Shown: positions 1-11,924 of the stretch, in pieces | How the letters are laid out: each line of letters begins with the position of its first letter | Position numbering within the stretch: the first letter of the stretch is position 1 | NCBI GenBank assembly: GCA_050084985.1 | Contig: JBITNC010000001.1 | Span: forward strand, 130,386,001-130,450,000 | Length of the DNA stretch: 64,000 bases | From: Nageia nagi | Taxonomy: Eukaryota; Pinophyta | Direction of reading: 5' to 3' | Position numbers and translations under genes: made by a program | The notes under the pieces: model-generated | What the model was told of the DNA's origin: nothing | Database searches by the model: none | What the model saw: only the letters and a program-made list of their open reading frames with translations

Positions 1-600
1 CTATTACCTTGTAGGTAATAATTTGAAGAGAATAACTAGTATATCCCATATTCAACAATAAAATTTGATAAGTTACCTTCAATAAATGTCAAGCCATTAT
101 TTGAAATAATAGTCTATAGGATTCTAAAGCGAGTGATTATTCTTTTGATCATTTCTATCATCACTTCTTGATCTGTATTCTTACATGGCATAACTTCTAA
201 CCATGTAGTAAAGTAATTTATTAGAGTCAAGATGAATTTATGGCCTATTGAGGAATTTGAGTTTATAACACCAATGAAGTCCATACCCCATTGTTGGAAG
301 GGTTCCTTAACTACCATAGGTTTAAGAGGCATAGAAGCTTGCCTTCTTTTTCCTACAAATCTACTACATTTGTCACATTCTCAAGAAATCTTGAATGAAT
401 CTTGAAATATGGTGGGCCAATAATACCCAACTTGTAATAATTTTGCTACTGTATTTGGTCCACTATAATGCCCTCTAGAGAATTCACATTGAAATTCATG
501 CAATATTCTCCAAGATTCATCATGAGTCACACATCTTAATAGGGTTTGATCAAATTTGTTTCTATAGAGATGGTCATCTATCATCATAAAATTTGGATCA
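1..600 (-). pseudogene. Integrase fragment of element C
   Basis: Two readable stretches belong to a Ty3/gypsy integrase. Positions 381-587 hold the N-terminal zinc-binding part, with the LHEFQCEFSRGHYSG segment and then the VGYYWPTIFQDS segment typical of the H2C2 region. Positions 114-332 hold the start of the catalytic core: FQQWGMDFIGVI supplies the first catalytic Asp, and the TLINYFTTWLEVMP strand follows. The window edge falls near the SSNYYPQGN segment, just before the expected catalytic Glu. Stops interrupt the frame, so no active enzyme could be made. The same region in element A is 37990-39187. Confidence 0.85.
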
Positions 601-699
601 TATAGCTTGATCTCCTTTGAAATCTATCTAGAAATTCAAGACATTTACTAATTTGAAAATAAAAATAAGTTGCTTAATTCAATCACTTTCTTCATTAAG

Positions 700-1150
700 T
701 TACTACTCATCCTATATAATAGTAATCATATGTGAAGCTTCAACTTTATTTTCATATAGAGCCCCACCTCTGATTAACTTGGTTGGTTTAATTTCCATAT
801 CATATTCCATTATTTTAGTAATCCAACCAGTATTTCTTTCACCTAAGTCTCCTTGTATAACATAATTGTTTACATTTGGATGGATAGTAAATACAAGGAT
901 TCTATTGTGGAAGACATAATGCTTGAATTTATTAAGTCCCTTCATTATTGAAAATACTTTCTTTTCAATAAATGAGTACATTTTCTAGTCTTGATGTAGT
1001 GTTTGGCTATGAAAAGTAATCAGATGTTGTTTCTTATCATCCTTCTATGCTAGAATTGCAACAATGCTTCTTTCTTCTCCATATGTGTACATGATGAAAT
1101 ATTTTGACATATCAAAATTTTTTAAGTATATAAGCTTCTATTATAGCCTT
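700..1150 (-). pseudogene. RNase H (gypsy type) of element C
   Basis: The stretch at 712-981 contains YSFIEKKVFSIMKGLNKFKHY and then MEYDMEIKPTKLIRGGAL, a typical end of the RNase H that follows reverse transcriptase in gypsy elements. Upstream pieces with the retained AFHSQTL-like motif lie in the same region, out of frame. It would degrade RNA in the RNA-DNA hybrid during reverse transcription. It is the second RNase H of the element; the other lies at 2400-2875. Confidence 0.75.
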
Positions 1151-1975
1151 TTTAATTTCTTTAAAGGCTAGTTTTGCTTCATCTGACTAGGAGAATATAG
1201 CATCTTTTTTTAGCATTGAAGTGATTGGGGATATAATTTTTAAAAAATCATTAATGAATTTTCTAACAAAATTGATCTAACCAAGGAATGATTGCAAGGC
1301 TTTCTTTTTGGAGGGGAGTGACAATGCTTCAATATATTTCACTCTATTTGGATCAATCACTAATCCCTCCTTTGAGATAATGTGGCCAACTAATTTTGTT
1401 TGGTTAACCATAAAAATAATTTTTTTTGGATTAATTGAAATACCAAATTCTATGCATTTTTCAAAAATTTATCTAAGATGTTCCATATGATCCTTTATAC
1501 TCCTAGAGAATTCTATAATATCATCCAAATAAATTAAGATAATCTTATTTATCAGGTCACCAAATGCATGATCCATGGCTCTTTGAAAAGTAGCTTCTAC
1601 ATTAGAAAGATCAAAAGGCATTCTTTGAAAAGAAAATGTTTCCCATTTAGTTGTAAATGTAGTTTTGTACTGATCTTCATCTTTACCCAAATTTGGTTAA
1701 ATCTTGAGTAACCATCAATCATTGAAAAATAGTAAGCTCTGGCTACTGTATGCAAGATCTATTCCATAGGTGGGAGAGGATAATTATCTTTGAGAGATGC
1801 TTGATTCAAATTTCTAAAACCAACATAGAGTTTGATTTCCCCACTCTTCTTTATGATAGGAACTAGATTGGCAACCCAAGAAGAATGTTTGATAGAATAA
1901 ATAATTTTTGAATCAAGCAACTTTATCAATTCTTAGTTCATGGCTTCTTCTATTTTTGGGTTGATTAGCCTTTAT
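1150..1975 (-). pseudogene. Reverse transcriptase of element C
   Basis: The clearest part, 1469-1690, reads DEDQYKTTFTTKWETFSFQRMPFDLSN and then ATFQRAMDHAFGDLINK. The catalytic motif IYLDDII is intact. Fingers-region motifs (VANLVPIIKKSGEI) lie near 1850-1900, and the polymerase starts near the KIEEAMN segment at about 1950. Thumb and connection motifs near 1260-1470 include an RKFINDF-like segment. Several stops and at least one frame change break the frame. Element A has the same domain at 36590-37450, where the YLDD box is degraded to YSND. Confidence 0.9.
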
Positions 1976-1999
1976 TTTTGCCTATATGGTTTGGCATCT

Positions 2000-2400
2000 A
2001 GTTCAAGTTCAATTATGTGTTGAATGACACTCTTATCATATGTCTTAAGATCATCATAAGTATAGGTAATTACTTTGGATAACTTACGATAAATTTGAGA
2101 TATAATAGCTTTTTCTTTATCAAAAAACTTTGAACCTACCTTTATATATCTACCAAGTTCTATTTCCAGTTCAACGTAACTCTCCTTCTAGATGGCCAAG
2201 GATTTAGCTTTCAATATATCTTCTAAATCAAACTATATTTCAAAAGAGAATAATCCTTTTGGTATAACATTATTTCTAAGTTGGATAACATTTTATTCTT
2301 AGAAATAATTAGGTAATTCTTGAATACCAAAAATGTGAGCTACTACTTCATCTAATAATAAGTTCATTATATGCTCATTGAAATTGAATACTTTCCAAAA
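2000..2400 (-). other. Linker between archaeal-type RNase H and RT in element C
   Basis: This is polyprotein sequence with no known domain. It is readable in pieces, for example IPKGLFSFEI, and is matched by the corresponding stretch of element A at 36180-36590. The shared linker shows that the two domains on either side belong to one polyprotein and are not a chance neighbour. Confidence 0.6.
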
Positions 2401-2875
2401 ACTTGTAGCATCAGGTACTAAAGGCCTATATTAAACTTTGAATCCAAGAGTTCCTCTTTTATAATGAGTAAGGTTATAACACACCCCTTTACCAGTAAGT
2501 CTATTAGCTATTTCATTGTACCTTATAGGAATAGATATAAAATTGATAGCTTAGAATGACTCCAATAAATCCCAAACTCTATTCTTGTAGGTCTTCAAAT
2601 AATTATGTTTTTCACTAATATAGTTTTTGACTTACTTTATGACTAATTTTGAATCACCATAGATAATTAGGTATCTGATACCTATACTAATCACTTTAGC
2701 TAATCCTAAACAAAGGGCTTCATACTCAATAGCATTATTTGTAAAAATCTATATGAATCTAAAGGAAAATATTTTCATATGTCCTTCTAGAGATTTGAAC
2801 ATAAATTTAGCTCCATATCTATGCTTACATTTGGATCCATTAAAGTACATCATCTATATCTCATGCTCCTTTTTG
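2400..2875 (-). pseudogene. Archaeal-type RNase H (aRNH) upstream of RT, element C
   Basis: Reading leftwards from about 2865, the segment starts IWMMYFNGSKCKHRYGA and continues TNNAIEYEALCLGLAKV, then YLIIYGDSKLVIK. These are the blocks of the archaeal/plant-type RNase H found in Tat elements: first Asp (here Asn, a G-to-A change), then EYEAL with the Glu, then GDSKLV with the second Asp. The final block, normally ADALA, is decayed to IANRL. The domain lies between protease and RT, whereas the position I know for Tat elements is between RNase H and integrase. Element A has the same arrangement with better active-site residues. Confidence 0.8.
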
Positions 2876-2879
2876 TGAT

Positions 2880-3557
2880 TGAGACTGGTTGGGTATCTTC
2901 ATATAAATAATAATCACCCATGCCAATATCTATGACTTGATAATTTAAATCATTTTCTAAAAGAACTTTAGTTGTTAGGAGTGATTCTCTAAGTGTATCC
3001 CTTTCAAATACTTCCATACGTTGAGGTCCATTAAAATAGTTTTGTTCTATGATCTTTTTAAGATGAACACTTTTGGTGCCCTCATTTATAATTTTTACTT
3101 GTTTATTTTGGAAGGGAAGTAAAAGATGAGTATAGTTCAAAGATAAGTATCCTCCCAATTTAGTAGTGAATTCTTTGGATAGATATATTCCAAATAGAGG
3201 TGGAAGATCAACCATAATGATATCTTGAATAACACAAATGTTAGAGAATGCATTCAAAGTTATTGGGACTCCTTTAACACTACCAAAAACATCTATAGAG
3301 AAACAATCCAATTGTATGACACCATTAATACATCTTGTAATGTACAAATTCATTTCATTTGCAACAACTTTAGGAATTATAGTTATTGTAGCTTCAGTAT
3401 CTATCATACAATTATTTACTACCCAACCTTCTAATCTTAGGGATAGATATAATGGTGGGGGTCTCCTTTTACCTATGGGAGATGAAGGGATATCATAAAA
3501 TATTGCAAAGATGGCATTTACTTCATTTACCTTTTTCTTACTATTCTTTAGTTTCAA
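2880..3557 (-). pseudogene. Aspartic protease region of element C
   Basis: A 235-codon open stretch starting at 3557 holds the retropepsin active-site block MIDTEATITIIPK, where the usual Asp-Thr-Gly has become Asp-Thr-Glu. Then come the flap and second-half motifs ending PPLFGIYLSKEF, and a spacer rich in Glu and Lys that leads into the aRNH domain. It would cut the Gag-Pol precursor. It is the longest open frame in the element, and its match in element A (26690-26914 with 35418-35740) is split by copia element B exactly after the GIY motif. Confidence 0.8.
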
Positions 3558-3559
3558 GG

Positions 3560-5150
3560 CTTTTTACAAAAGATCTAATTGATTTGATATCTTTAATGCA
3601 TCAAACATATTCATCTTAGAAGTTTTCTTCAATTCTTTGATAATATTATATGGAGTATATGGAACAAGCTTACTTGATTCCTCTTGTTGATGTGTTTTTA
3701 ATTATTGAGTAGTTCTTTCTTTGGATAATCTATAATAAAAGGATACCTCAATGCATTAGGTCTCTTCTTCTTTGAGACTTCTTTTTTGGTTGTAGCAAGG
3801 TTTGTTTCAATGGAAACATTAGTACCCAAATTCTAAGAAACATTACTCGAATGTGTTGAGAATTGATCTTATTGATTTTGTGGCTGAGTTAAGGGAGCCT
3901 TAGCTTTCTTTGATTCTAGTTGTACTGGAACAAATACTTGATCTTATTGAGTAATTTAGGGTTGCTATAGAGTTGTTGATGAGGAAGCTCTAGTTTGAAC
4001 ACAATCAACTTATTCTCCAACATATCCTAGATGCAAAAACTTTACCATGGTGAGATCAGTAATAGGATCTAATGTAGGTTCCACCATCTCATCTAAATGT
4101 AGTCCCAAATATTGATGTTTATAAACAACATATGAGTTTGAAAACTGAGGAGCTCAATATGGGGAACACCATTCCATAATACCTAGAGCATTAGTTTCTA
4201 TAAAAATCATCATAATAATATTTTCAATTATTTTGGGGACACTTGATTATTCTGGCTAGTTCATCTTGGGTTGGAATCTGGGTTGATACTAGTTATCATA
4301 TCTTCTATAATGGAAACCTTGATTCCACCTTTTTTGTAGAGTGAGCTTATTGGTAAGTTTAATAATAGTTACCTCTAATTACCTTATTCTTTCCTCCTCT
4401 TGAGACTTAGGATTAGTACTAGGACCAATGGATGCAGGAGCAAGTAATACTGGTATCTGATTTTGGAAAACAGGTTTGGGAGGAGATGGTAAGGATAAAA
4501 CTCCAATATGAGCAATTTGTGGGACTTGTTTAGGAGGTAAGTTAGGAAATAATGGCATAATGGTTCTAGGTTACATCTTTCTAGAGGATACCAAGATATG
4601 TTTAGAATTTTTTGTTATTTGGTAAACATATAAGAAGGTATCTCCTAACATAACAATGAGCATATTAAGGTCTGAGAGAAAGACCTTCCTATAATATACC
4701 AGAGCTTGTGTACTTGTTGGTCTAATTCTTAATGGAATAGATTTCCATGTTTTCTCAAATTTGATATTAAAATCATCAATGGACTCATGAGGATATGTTT
4801 TGATACATGTTATAAGGATAAGGAATGTACTATCATAACCATTTGTAGCACATCTTTTAATTAAATCTTGACATAACTCTTCTCATGAATTTATAGATTG
4901 GGAGGTGACATTTAGTTGCTTTTCCTTCAAAAGAGTGTGATAATAACCTGATCATCACTATTTCATTAGTGATATCAAAGCTTGAAGCTAACAAAGATAC
5001 ATCTTGATAATATTCATATAGTGTTTTACCATACCCATCATGCTTAGGCAAGTCTTTGAATGTTGCTTGAGGTATAGCAAGAGAGTTAGCAGCAATGACC
5101 AAAGGATGACCATTATTCTAAGCAAGAAAATCAACCAATTGAGCCATGCT
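3560..5150 (-). pseudogene. gag of element C
   Basis: The best stretch, 4857-5102, includes IPQATFKDLPKHDGYGKTLYEYYQDVSLLAS, broken only where cited motifs end, and is typical of the N-terminal capsid part of plant gypsy Gag. Further pieces follow leftwards, including YYRKVFLSDLNMLIV at about 4630-4700, then a Pro- and Gln-rich region. I see no clear CCHC zinc knuckle. Compared with element A, this copy keeps a middle section that A has lost. Stops are frequent. Confidence 0.7.
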
Positions 5151-6599
5151 TGAAGTATTACTATTAGGTGAAGGATATTTTAGGTTTGAATTAAATATAT
5201 TTGATAGTGGGATTGCTCTTAAAGGAATTATAGAAGATACAACCTAGGAAATCTTTCATCCAGTCCTCCTATGAGGAATTGATATCTCTTGAAACCTAGG
5301 CTATCAAAGGGAATTTCTAACACTACTTCTAGTACTACATTTTAGAGGTACTATGGTTTGAAATACTAGTTGGTTGATAGTAGAGTTGCCAATAATGTCA
5401 AAAGAACCTTATAATCTTTGAAGAATCGAATTGATAACACACTAGACATAGCTATCTGGCCTATTTACACCTACTAAATATGGAATTTTAGTTCAGGTCC
5501 CATTAGGCATTCCAAAAATAGAATTTTGTACTATTGATCATAATAATATAACCTCAAAGGGTTTGGTATAGTTGAGTTCTCCATTACCTGTAATAGTAGG
5601 TTCCTTGAAAGAGCATAAGGTGGTGGGAATGTGTTCATGTTGGTTTTTTGCTCAATCTCTAGGTTATAGGCTGGTTCCTATCTATTGTAAAGATTTAAAG
5701 TAATAAGAAAGAGATAAAAAATAGAGAGTTACTAAAATGAGATGAACAAATTAAACTAAAACTTAAACAAGAACTACATAGCCTAGGCATTGTAGCATAC
5801 GTAGCAATCCATAGCCAAGATTAAGAATAGCGAGTTATCTTATCTTTGGGATCTCGCAATCATAATACACAGCCATAACTTAAGATAGCATTTCATACAT
5901 AATATTAGTAGAAGTAATAAATAGCCACTTCTTTAAAAAGGGAAAAGCATTATCTATTTGCATTATCATATATAAAAGCATTTTATAGACTTGGGCAAAT
6001 TTGCTATTTGACCTCATTTATATCTAACAGTCTATCATTTATACATTTGCATGCCTTGCTAGATTATTTTCTATCATTAATATACATAATTACTCATCTT
6101 AGTTGAAGCTGGTGAATAAAACTATTTACAATAAATATTACAACTGTGTTAGATTACATAGTGAATAAGTACCAATAGCATGACTATTTGAGAATTTGTA
6201 ATTTCTAAACAATTATATCCATTGAGCCGTAATCTTCCTGACATGTTGTTGACTTCTTTTTTGGTCCTATAGTTGATTGAAGATAGTGTTATAACTGATT
6301 GAAGAAGTGCTCATCTATAATTTGATAGGTATGATCTGGCACTATGCTCTATCGATAGTCATCTATTTCTCTACAACTATTGATGATCCATATTATAGTT
6401 TTGATTGAATAGATTAATGGGGGTGGTGAATAATATATCAAGTTAGTTTGAGAAGAAGCTACCACTTTTATGTGGAATTGAATTGAAGTCAACATATTAA
6501 TAGGACCCTGAGGGTCTAACACTTAAGTTCAAGTGGAACCGAGTGTTACTTCTTATCCATTACTCTCAACTTAGTCTAGCGAGTTCTATTTCTTTTCTT

Positions 6600-6985
6600 T
6601 GGGCTCTATTGATGATCAATCTCTCCTTAGTACTTGCTAATTTTGGCCAAAAGTTCTAATGACATCACTTAGAATTGAAAGGCTTTATTTGGTATCTTTA
6701 TGAATTATCACCTACCATTACTTATTCTAGGACCCACTGATTTTAGCCAAAAATGATGATGTCATTGTTGAAAATCGATGGATTCTATTTAGTATCTTCA
6801 TGAATCATCACCCACCATTACTTATTTTGGGACCTGCTAATTTAAACCAAAAATGATGATGTCACTATTGAAAATTTATAGGTTCTATTTAGTATCTTCA
6901 TGAATCATCACCTACCATTACTTATTCTGGGACTTGCTAATTTTAGCCAAAAATGATGATGTCACTATTGAAAATTGACATGTTT
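6600..6985. repeat. 100-bp tandem repeat in the LTR of element C, four units
   Basis: Landmark segments such as GACCTGCTAA recur at 6631, 6731, 6831 and 6931, an exact 100-bp spacing. Units share the block CCAAAAATGATGATGTCA. The first unit is the most diverged. The A-family LTRs have a related array at about 120-bp spacing (17873, 17993, 18113). Confidence 0.9.
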
Positions 6986-7033
6986 TATTTACTTTTGAGC
7001 ATCTCTTGCTGATTATTTGGACATAACTTGGGC

Positions 7034-7233
7034 CCACTTTTACAACTCTCAAACACTGTATTTACAACAACTCCTATACATTGTATTTACAATAACTCTC
7101 GAACACTATATTTACAACAACTCCTAGACACTGTATTTACAACAACTTCTGGATATTGTACTTACAACAACTCCTAGACACTGTATTTACAATAACTCTT
7201 AAATATTTTATTTACAACAACTCTTCTATACAT
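7034..7233. repeat. 25-bp tandem repeat in the LTR of element C, about eight units
   Basis: The core TATTTACAACAACTC recurs at 7059, 7084, 7109, 7134, 7159, 7184 and 7209 with exact 25-bp spacing. The A copies keep a single related site (near 17818 and 43980), so the expansion is specific to this copy. Confidence 0.9.
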
Positions 7234-7534
7234 ATAGTTCCTGGCTCTTTTGGCTACTAACATGACTTAAAGTTTATCCCCAGTAGTTATTTACAACTCC
7301 TGCTAGATTTCAACTAGAAATTTATAAGGCAAAATATCAAAAACCAATACTTGTATATACAATAGTCAAATGTTGACAACACCTGAAATTATTCAAGCTT
7401 AAGACTAATAGAAGATTCAAATTATATGTGAAAGGGAAGGAAGTTAGAATAGAAATAATTTATTGAAATGGATGAAAGAATAATAAAATGATAGTGTGTT
7501 ATCCCAACTCAGAGTGCAATTATGAAAGAATATA

Positions 7535-8244
7535 GTATCCAAGCTATATATTATTTAAATCATACAAATATATATAATATCAATACTATTTGGCTAATCA
7601 TATACTAAATATGTGTTAATCATGGCTAATATCTATTAATCATTTTTATATCTAGAATTATCTTGAGAATATCATTAATATTATATGTTCTATAATTTTA
7701 TTAAAATGATTATTATAATTTCAAAGTTGGCTCTTACTCTCTTCTATTTCCTTGTAGATATGAAAGGAGGTGCATAACATATAATAACCCCTATTGAATC
7801 ACTTTGAGAGATGGTTGTCTATACATAAGTCATACGATACTTATAATGTCTTTTGATACCATCTATTTGATAATCTATTACCCTTTGAGCTTTATATTAC
7901 ATGATATCTTCATTACTTGCTTTTATATTATAAATACTATGGTATTCATACTATGTGAAGGATTTCAACTATAACATCTACAATGTGAGTCTTTGTGATA
8001 TAGGGCAACATATCAAGAGGATGATAGCATAGATTTAAAGGTCATTTACTATCCATATTACTCCATCCCAAATTTGATTCAATCCTTTGCATAATTGCAC
8101 CACATCTTGAGGATTTATTATTTCTCATATTAGGTGCAACATTTGTTAGTGGTATTCAGGAAGCCTTGATAAGTGATTTACACCTTATATTGTAGATTTG
8201 TGTTTACTTTATTTATTAATATAAATCATTATTTTTAGTCTACA
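7535..8244 (+). repeat. 5' LTR of element E, left end lost or cut by element C
   Basis: This copy aligns along its whole length with 16490-17200. It ends TACA at 8244 against TATA in the other copy. The true left end is probably beyond element C, because homology begins abruptly at the C boundary. A TATA-like segment corresponding to 16725 is altered here. I cannot identify a tRNA primer site in the sequence that follows (TTTTGGTGAACTTG). Confidence 0.7.
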
Positions 8245-9062
8245 TTTTGGTGAACTTGTTTGATCTTACAAACCTTAATATTTTTGTTTTAGGGCATCAC
8301 TATTTCTTTGGATTCTTGCATTGATTTTATTTTATTTTTGGTTGAATTACTATTTTCCAAATCTAGAAAATTTTATTGCTTGAAAATCATTATAAATTTA
8401 AAGAATTTTTATTTTCTAAAAAAATATTTTTACAGAAAACCCTATATTTTGGAAGTAATTTTGTTCAATTTTGTAAGATTTAGCATTAGAAAGTTTTTCC
8501 CAAAACATAGAAAAATATAATTGGAAAATTTTTATAATTTTTTTGGGCCTAGATTTGCATATTTTGATCAATTTTGAAAAAATAAATACTAGAAAATGTT
8601 ACATTAAAAAGTCCTCAATTTTGAAAATTATTTACAACTATTTGGTGACTTGTTTCATGATATAAACTTTTCAAAACTATAGGTCATAATAATAGATAAC
8701 ATTTTGAGATAAATTTGGGCTTATTGCATATATTTTTGTCAATATTTCTAGAGATTTTCAAATTTTAAATAAAAATATTTGCATAAAACACTAGAATTTG
8801 AAGGTTATATTTTTTTTTGAATTTGGGAAGCTCTACCATTATAAAACTAGTCCCATATTATAGATATACATACTACCAAGTTATTTTTAATTTTACGTGG
8901 TCCTAAGCAACATAAATTTTTACATTTTTTTCTTTCATTTTATTATAGCTTTAATAGGTTATTTCTATGGATTATGGAATATACTAGGTAAAACCTTTGG
9001 ATTTCATGAAAAGTAAGAAATACATAGAGTGAACCAAGATAAATAAATGCTCAAACAAAATG
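8245..9062. other. Internal region of E, no feature seen
   Basis: Very AT-rich sequence with many short A and T runs. A 70-codon open frame at 8308-8520 is low-complexity Phe/Lys/Ile and I do not accept it as a gene. Confidence 0.6.
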
Positions 9063-10230
9063 ATGTCACCCTTAGATAATCATGAATATTATAATGAAAT
9101 TGATATTTATGATAATGATTATAATATTAATATAAATTATGAGCCATATATAAATGATTTTATGGATCAATATGAAATGTACGATATTACATTTGAAAAA
9201 TTATCATTTAATAGTTAATTATATAAAATAAAAGAACCTATGTTATCTAATCCTCCATTATTGTTAGAAAATAATATAGATCCAAAACTAGCCTTAAGAG
9301 ATATCATGAATATGTGAGTTATCTTTCAAATTGGAACTAGAGTCATTATTATAAATGTAATGCTACTCCTATTCTTGAATTCACAAAACCCTAAAATTTT
9401 AGACTTATATATATATATATAATTTAAACACTTGAATGGTCTAGGAAGGGATAAGGTAATCCACATGAGCATATCAATGCTACTAGATAGTTAGCACTCA
9501 CATGGCAAGATTAATCAAATCCGGATCAACCAACACTGATCAAAATCCTTCCAGTGTTCACTTATCAATGCTCATCCCATTGGAAGATGCCACATAGGTG
9601 AGTTCACCATTTCTATTCATGAACTGTGCAAGAGATATTCTAGTCATGATGTAGTGGTTTTTTACTCGGGGCCCATATCACCCAAGAGAATGCTCATCCA
9701 TAAGGTTATGCATATTTTTTGATGGTAACCCTCCAATTCACAAGTTTAGATAGATTATATTAGGAAATATTCCATATTATATAGGTAAACATCATTGCCT
9801 ATGGAATAATCATCATACTCCTATTTGCTAAATATTTGCTAAATTACAGGAAATATGACTACTAGTTACCTTCTCATGGTAACTATAGTTTTATCAATTG
9901 CTATCCTCATATGATAAATTATCAAGGATATGAGACACTAGTCTACCCATATCTATTAGCTAGGCTCACCATGAAGTCCAAAATCTTCATGTCCATATAT
10001 TGGGGAGCCATGGGTATTGGAATAATACCCTAGAGTGGTTTGTATAGTCTAATAAGTTTTTAAGCAAGATTATAAAGAAAAATCATCCTTACTCTAACAT
10101 CCCTAGAAATAATTTTTCCCAAATCAATTATTAGGTTTTTTAAGTTTATGCTTGTATCAAGAAGTAGGATGTTCCTTTAATCTAATTTCTTGCACCATTA
10201 ATAAATATGTATGATAAATAAGAATAATAA
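9063..10230 (+). pseudogene. Decayed ORF of unknown family inside element E
   Basis: I do not recognise this protein. An ATG at 9063 opens an Asn-, Asp- and Tyr-rich frame, read through one TAA at 9216 to TGA at 9315. From about 9434 to 9720 another frame is open for some 95 codons, with segments such as INAHPIGRCHIGEF and HDVVVFYSGPISPK. After a shift, 9660-10220 reads FDGNPPIHKFR and later LGSHGYWNNTLEWF, with stops that are mainly TAG and TGA. The mixed composition, the position behind the 5' LTR and the Gln/Arg-type stops fit an ancient gag-like gene, but no zinc knuckle or protease is visible. Confidence 0.35.
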
Positions 10231-10239
10231 ATTCATCAA

Positions 10240-11920
10240 ACATGTATATGAAGTTTCAAAACAAGCTTTTTCATGAAGTCACTAAACAATATTCAATAGT
10301 AACTTTTTATAATTATCCCATATGCATGATATGATACAAAATATATTACTTTAAATTTACTTTACATGCCAGAGATTAACAAACCTTGAGATATCACTAG
10401 CTACTTCTAACAAGGAAGTGTGATGTAGAGTGTTTCATACTCAAGGAATATTCTTTTTGTATGTTGTTTAGCAAACTTATAACAATGAATGTTTGACTAA
10501 GTTATCCTTTATATAATTATCCCTATCATTAGTTAATACATAATTTCTTATCTTATTCTATTGTAGGCTTTTGATCAACTTTATGATAGGATTAAAGCCT
10601 ACATTACCTTTTCCTTTATATTCTAAGTTTTTAGCACCTAATTTAGGTTTTCTTTAAAGATCAAATGAAAACCCTAATATTTTTTTTGATTGGAACTAAA
10701 TATCATTACTTTATCATTCTAGTTACATCACTTCAAAGTAACCATACCAAAACCTTCAAGGATGTATATTTTAAAATACAAAATCATCATTTATTTAAAA
10801 TTTATTACCATTAGGAGACATTCATTATTTCCTATCCCATTCCTTTTATCAATTATTCTCAAGAATGTATCCAATTTAGTTTTTAACCTATCCATGTGCT
10901 ACAATAAGATTTCTCATTTCACCTTAATTATTTTAATACATGAAACATTTTTTACATATTATCATGTGAATATCTTCATATAAACATATTAGAGATTAAT
11001 TTTGCAAGATATTATTGATCATTGCACAAATTATATATTAATAGCATAGGTTGAAATAAGTCATACTTAATTATGAATTATCACAAAAGTTACTTATAGA
11101 TATTATGTTATCTTCTTTTGATACCTAGATTATCACTTAATTACATCCATTTGCAATTCTCTATAAATCAATATGTAATGACATCATTCCATACCTTGAG
11201 TTATTACATGATGATAATAATCTACAAAGAGTTAAGGTAACCCTATTTATACATTACAATGCATGAGACATTTATTTACATGAGGGTTTCCTTACAATTA
11301 TCAAATAATATTTACATCATAGTATTGTCAAGATTTGGCCTAGGAGGTCTTCACAACATTTTTTTCCTCTTGGTGTAGTTTATTGCTATTTTTACCTTTC
11401 ATGCTCCTCCAAGGATCCAAGATTCATTGGTTAGGAGTACTAATAAAGGCTATTGAGTATTGAGGATTAGGAAAACCCTTTTTCTTAACAAGAATGCATA
11501 TTACTCTAAATTCATCATAATTGATTCCAATAATTCATATACCATAATTTATGGAACTCAAGAGGTTTTATGTTCTCTTTAGAATGACCTCCTTTCCTTG
11601 GCCTTAGCGTAACACCTTAGTCATAATTCAATAATTTTGATAAAATTGCATAATCACTCTTAATTTAAATATCAATTGATTTGACATATTTTTCCTTTAA
11701 AATAGTATGAACCTATTATACCGTCATATCATCTACCATCATGATTATCCATTTTTTTGGATTGAGATCTAGAGTAATTCAAAATCCTCATTTAAACAAT
11801 TTTTTACTTTACTCATTATAAATCCTTTTTAAATAGTAAAATGTATTTGAAAATAATTATAAATAAAAAGTATTAATTATTTTCCCGTAGTCTCACAATT
11901 CATAGTGGTCGCATGGTATA
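10240..11920. other. Internal region of E, no feature seen
   Basis: AT-rich sequence with no domain motif. The open frame at 10762-10983 is a hydrophobic, low-complexity stretch and is not convincing. Confidence 0.5.
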
Positions 11921-11924
11921 CCTA

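Larger units (their letters stand above)
1..7534 (-). mobile_element. Element C: Ty3/gypsy (Tat-like) retrotransposon, 3' end outside window
   Basis: Reading leftwards from its 5' LTR, the element shows gag, aspartic protease, archaeal-type RNase H, reverse transcriptase, RNase H and integrase, all broken by stops and shifts. The window starts inside the integrase core, near the conserved PQGN motif, so the end of pol and the 3' LTR are missing. Domain by domain it matches element A (17365-45062) on the other strand, so the two are one family. The 5' LTR abuts homology to the LTR of element E at 7535, which suggests that C landed in that LTR. Assignment to the Tat lineage rests on the archaeal-type RNase H and on the style of the RT and RNase H motifs. 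Confidence 0.85.
5696..7534 (-). repeat. 5' LTR of element C
   Basis: The reverse complement matches the LTR copies of element A at 17365-18955 plus 24994-25111 and at 43535-45062. The outer end reads TATATTCTTTC on the minus strand, against TGTATTCTTTC in the best A copy. The inner end reads CTTTACA. At about 1.84 kb it is a little longer than the A copies because of two tandem expansions. The next base on the right, 7535, begins the LTR homology of element E. Confidence 0.85.

Noticed and set aside
6600-7233. CRISPR array
   Set aside because: The tandem units have no spacers between them, and the region is a plant LTR.
8308-8520. 70-codon open frame
   Set aside because: Low-complexity Phe/Lys/Ile composition as expected by chance in AT-rich DNA; no motif.
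9404-9424. TA dinucleotide run as an origin or promoter
   Set aside because: A short simple repeat, common in AT-rich plant DNA; no other signal beside it.
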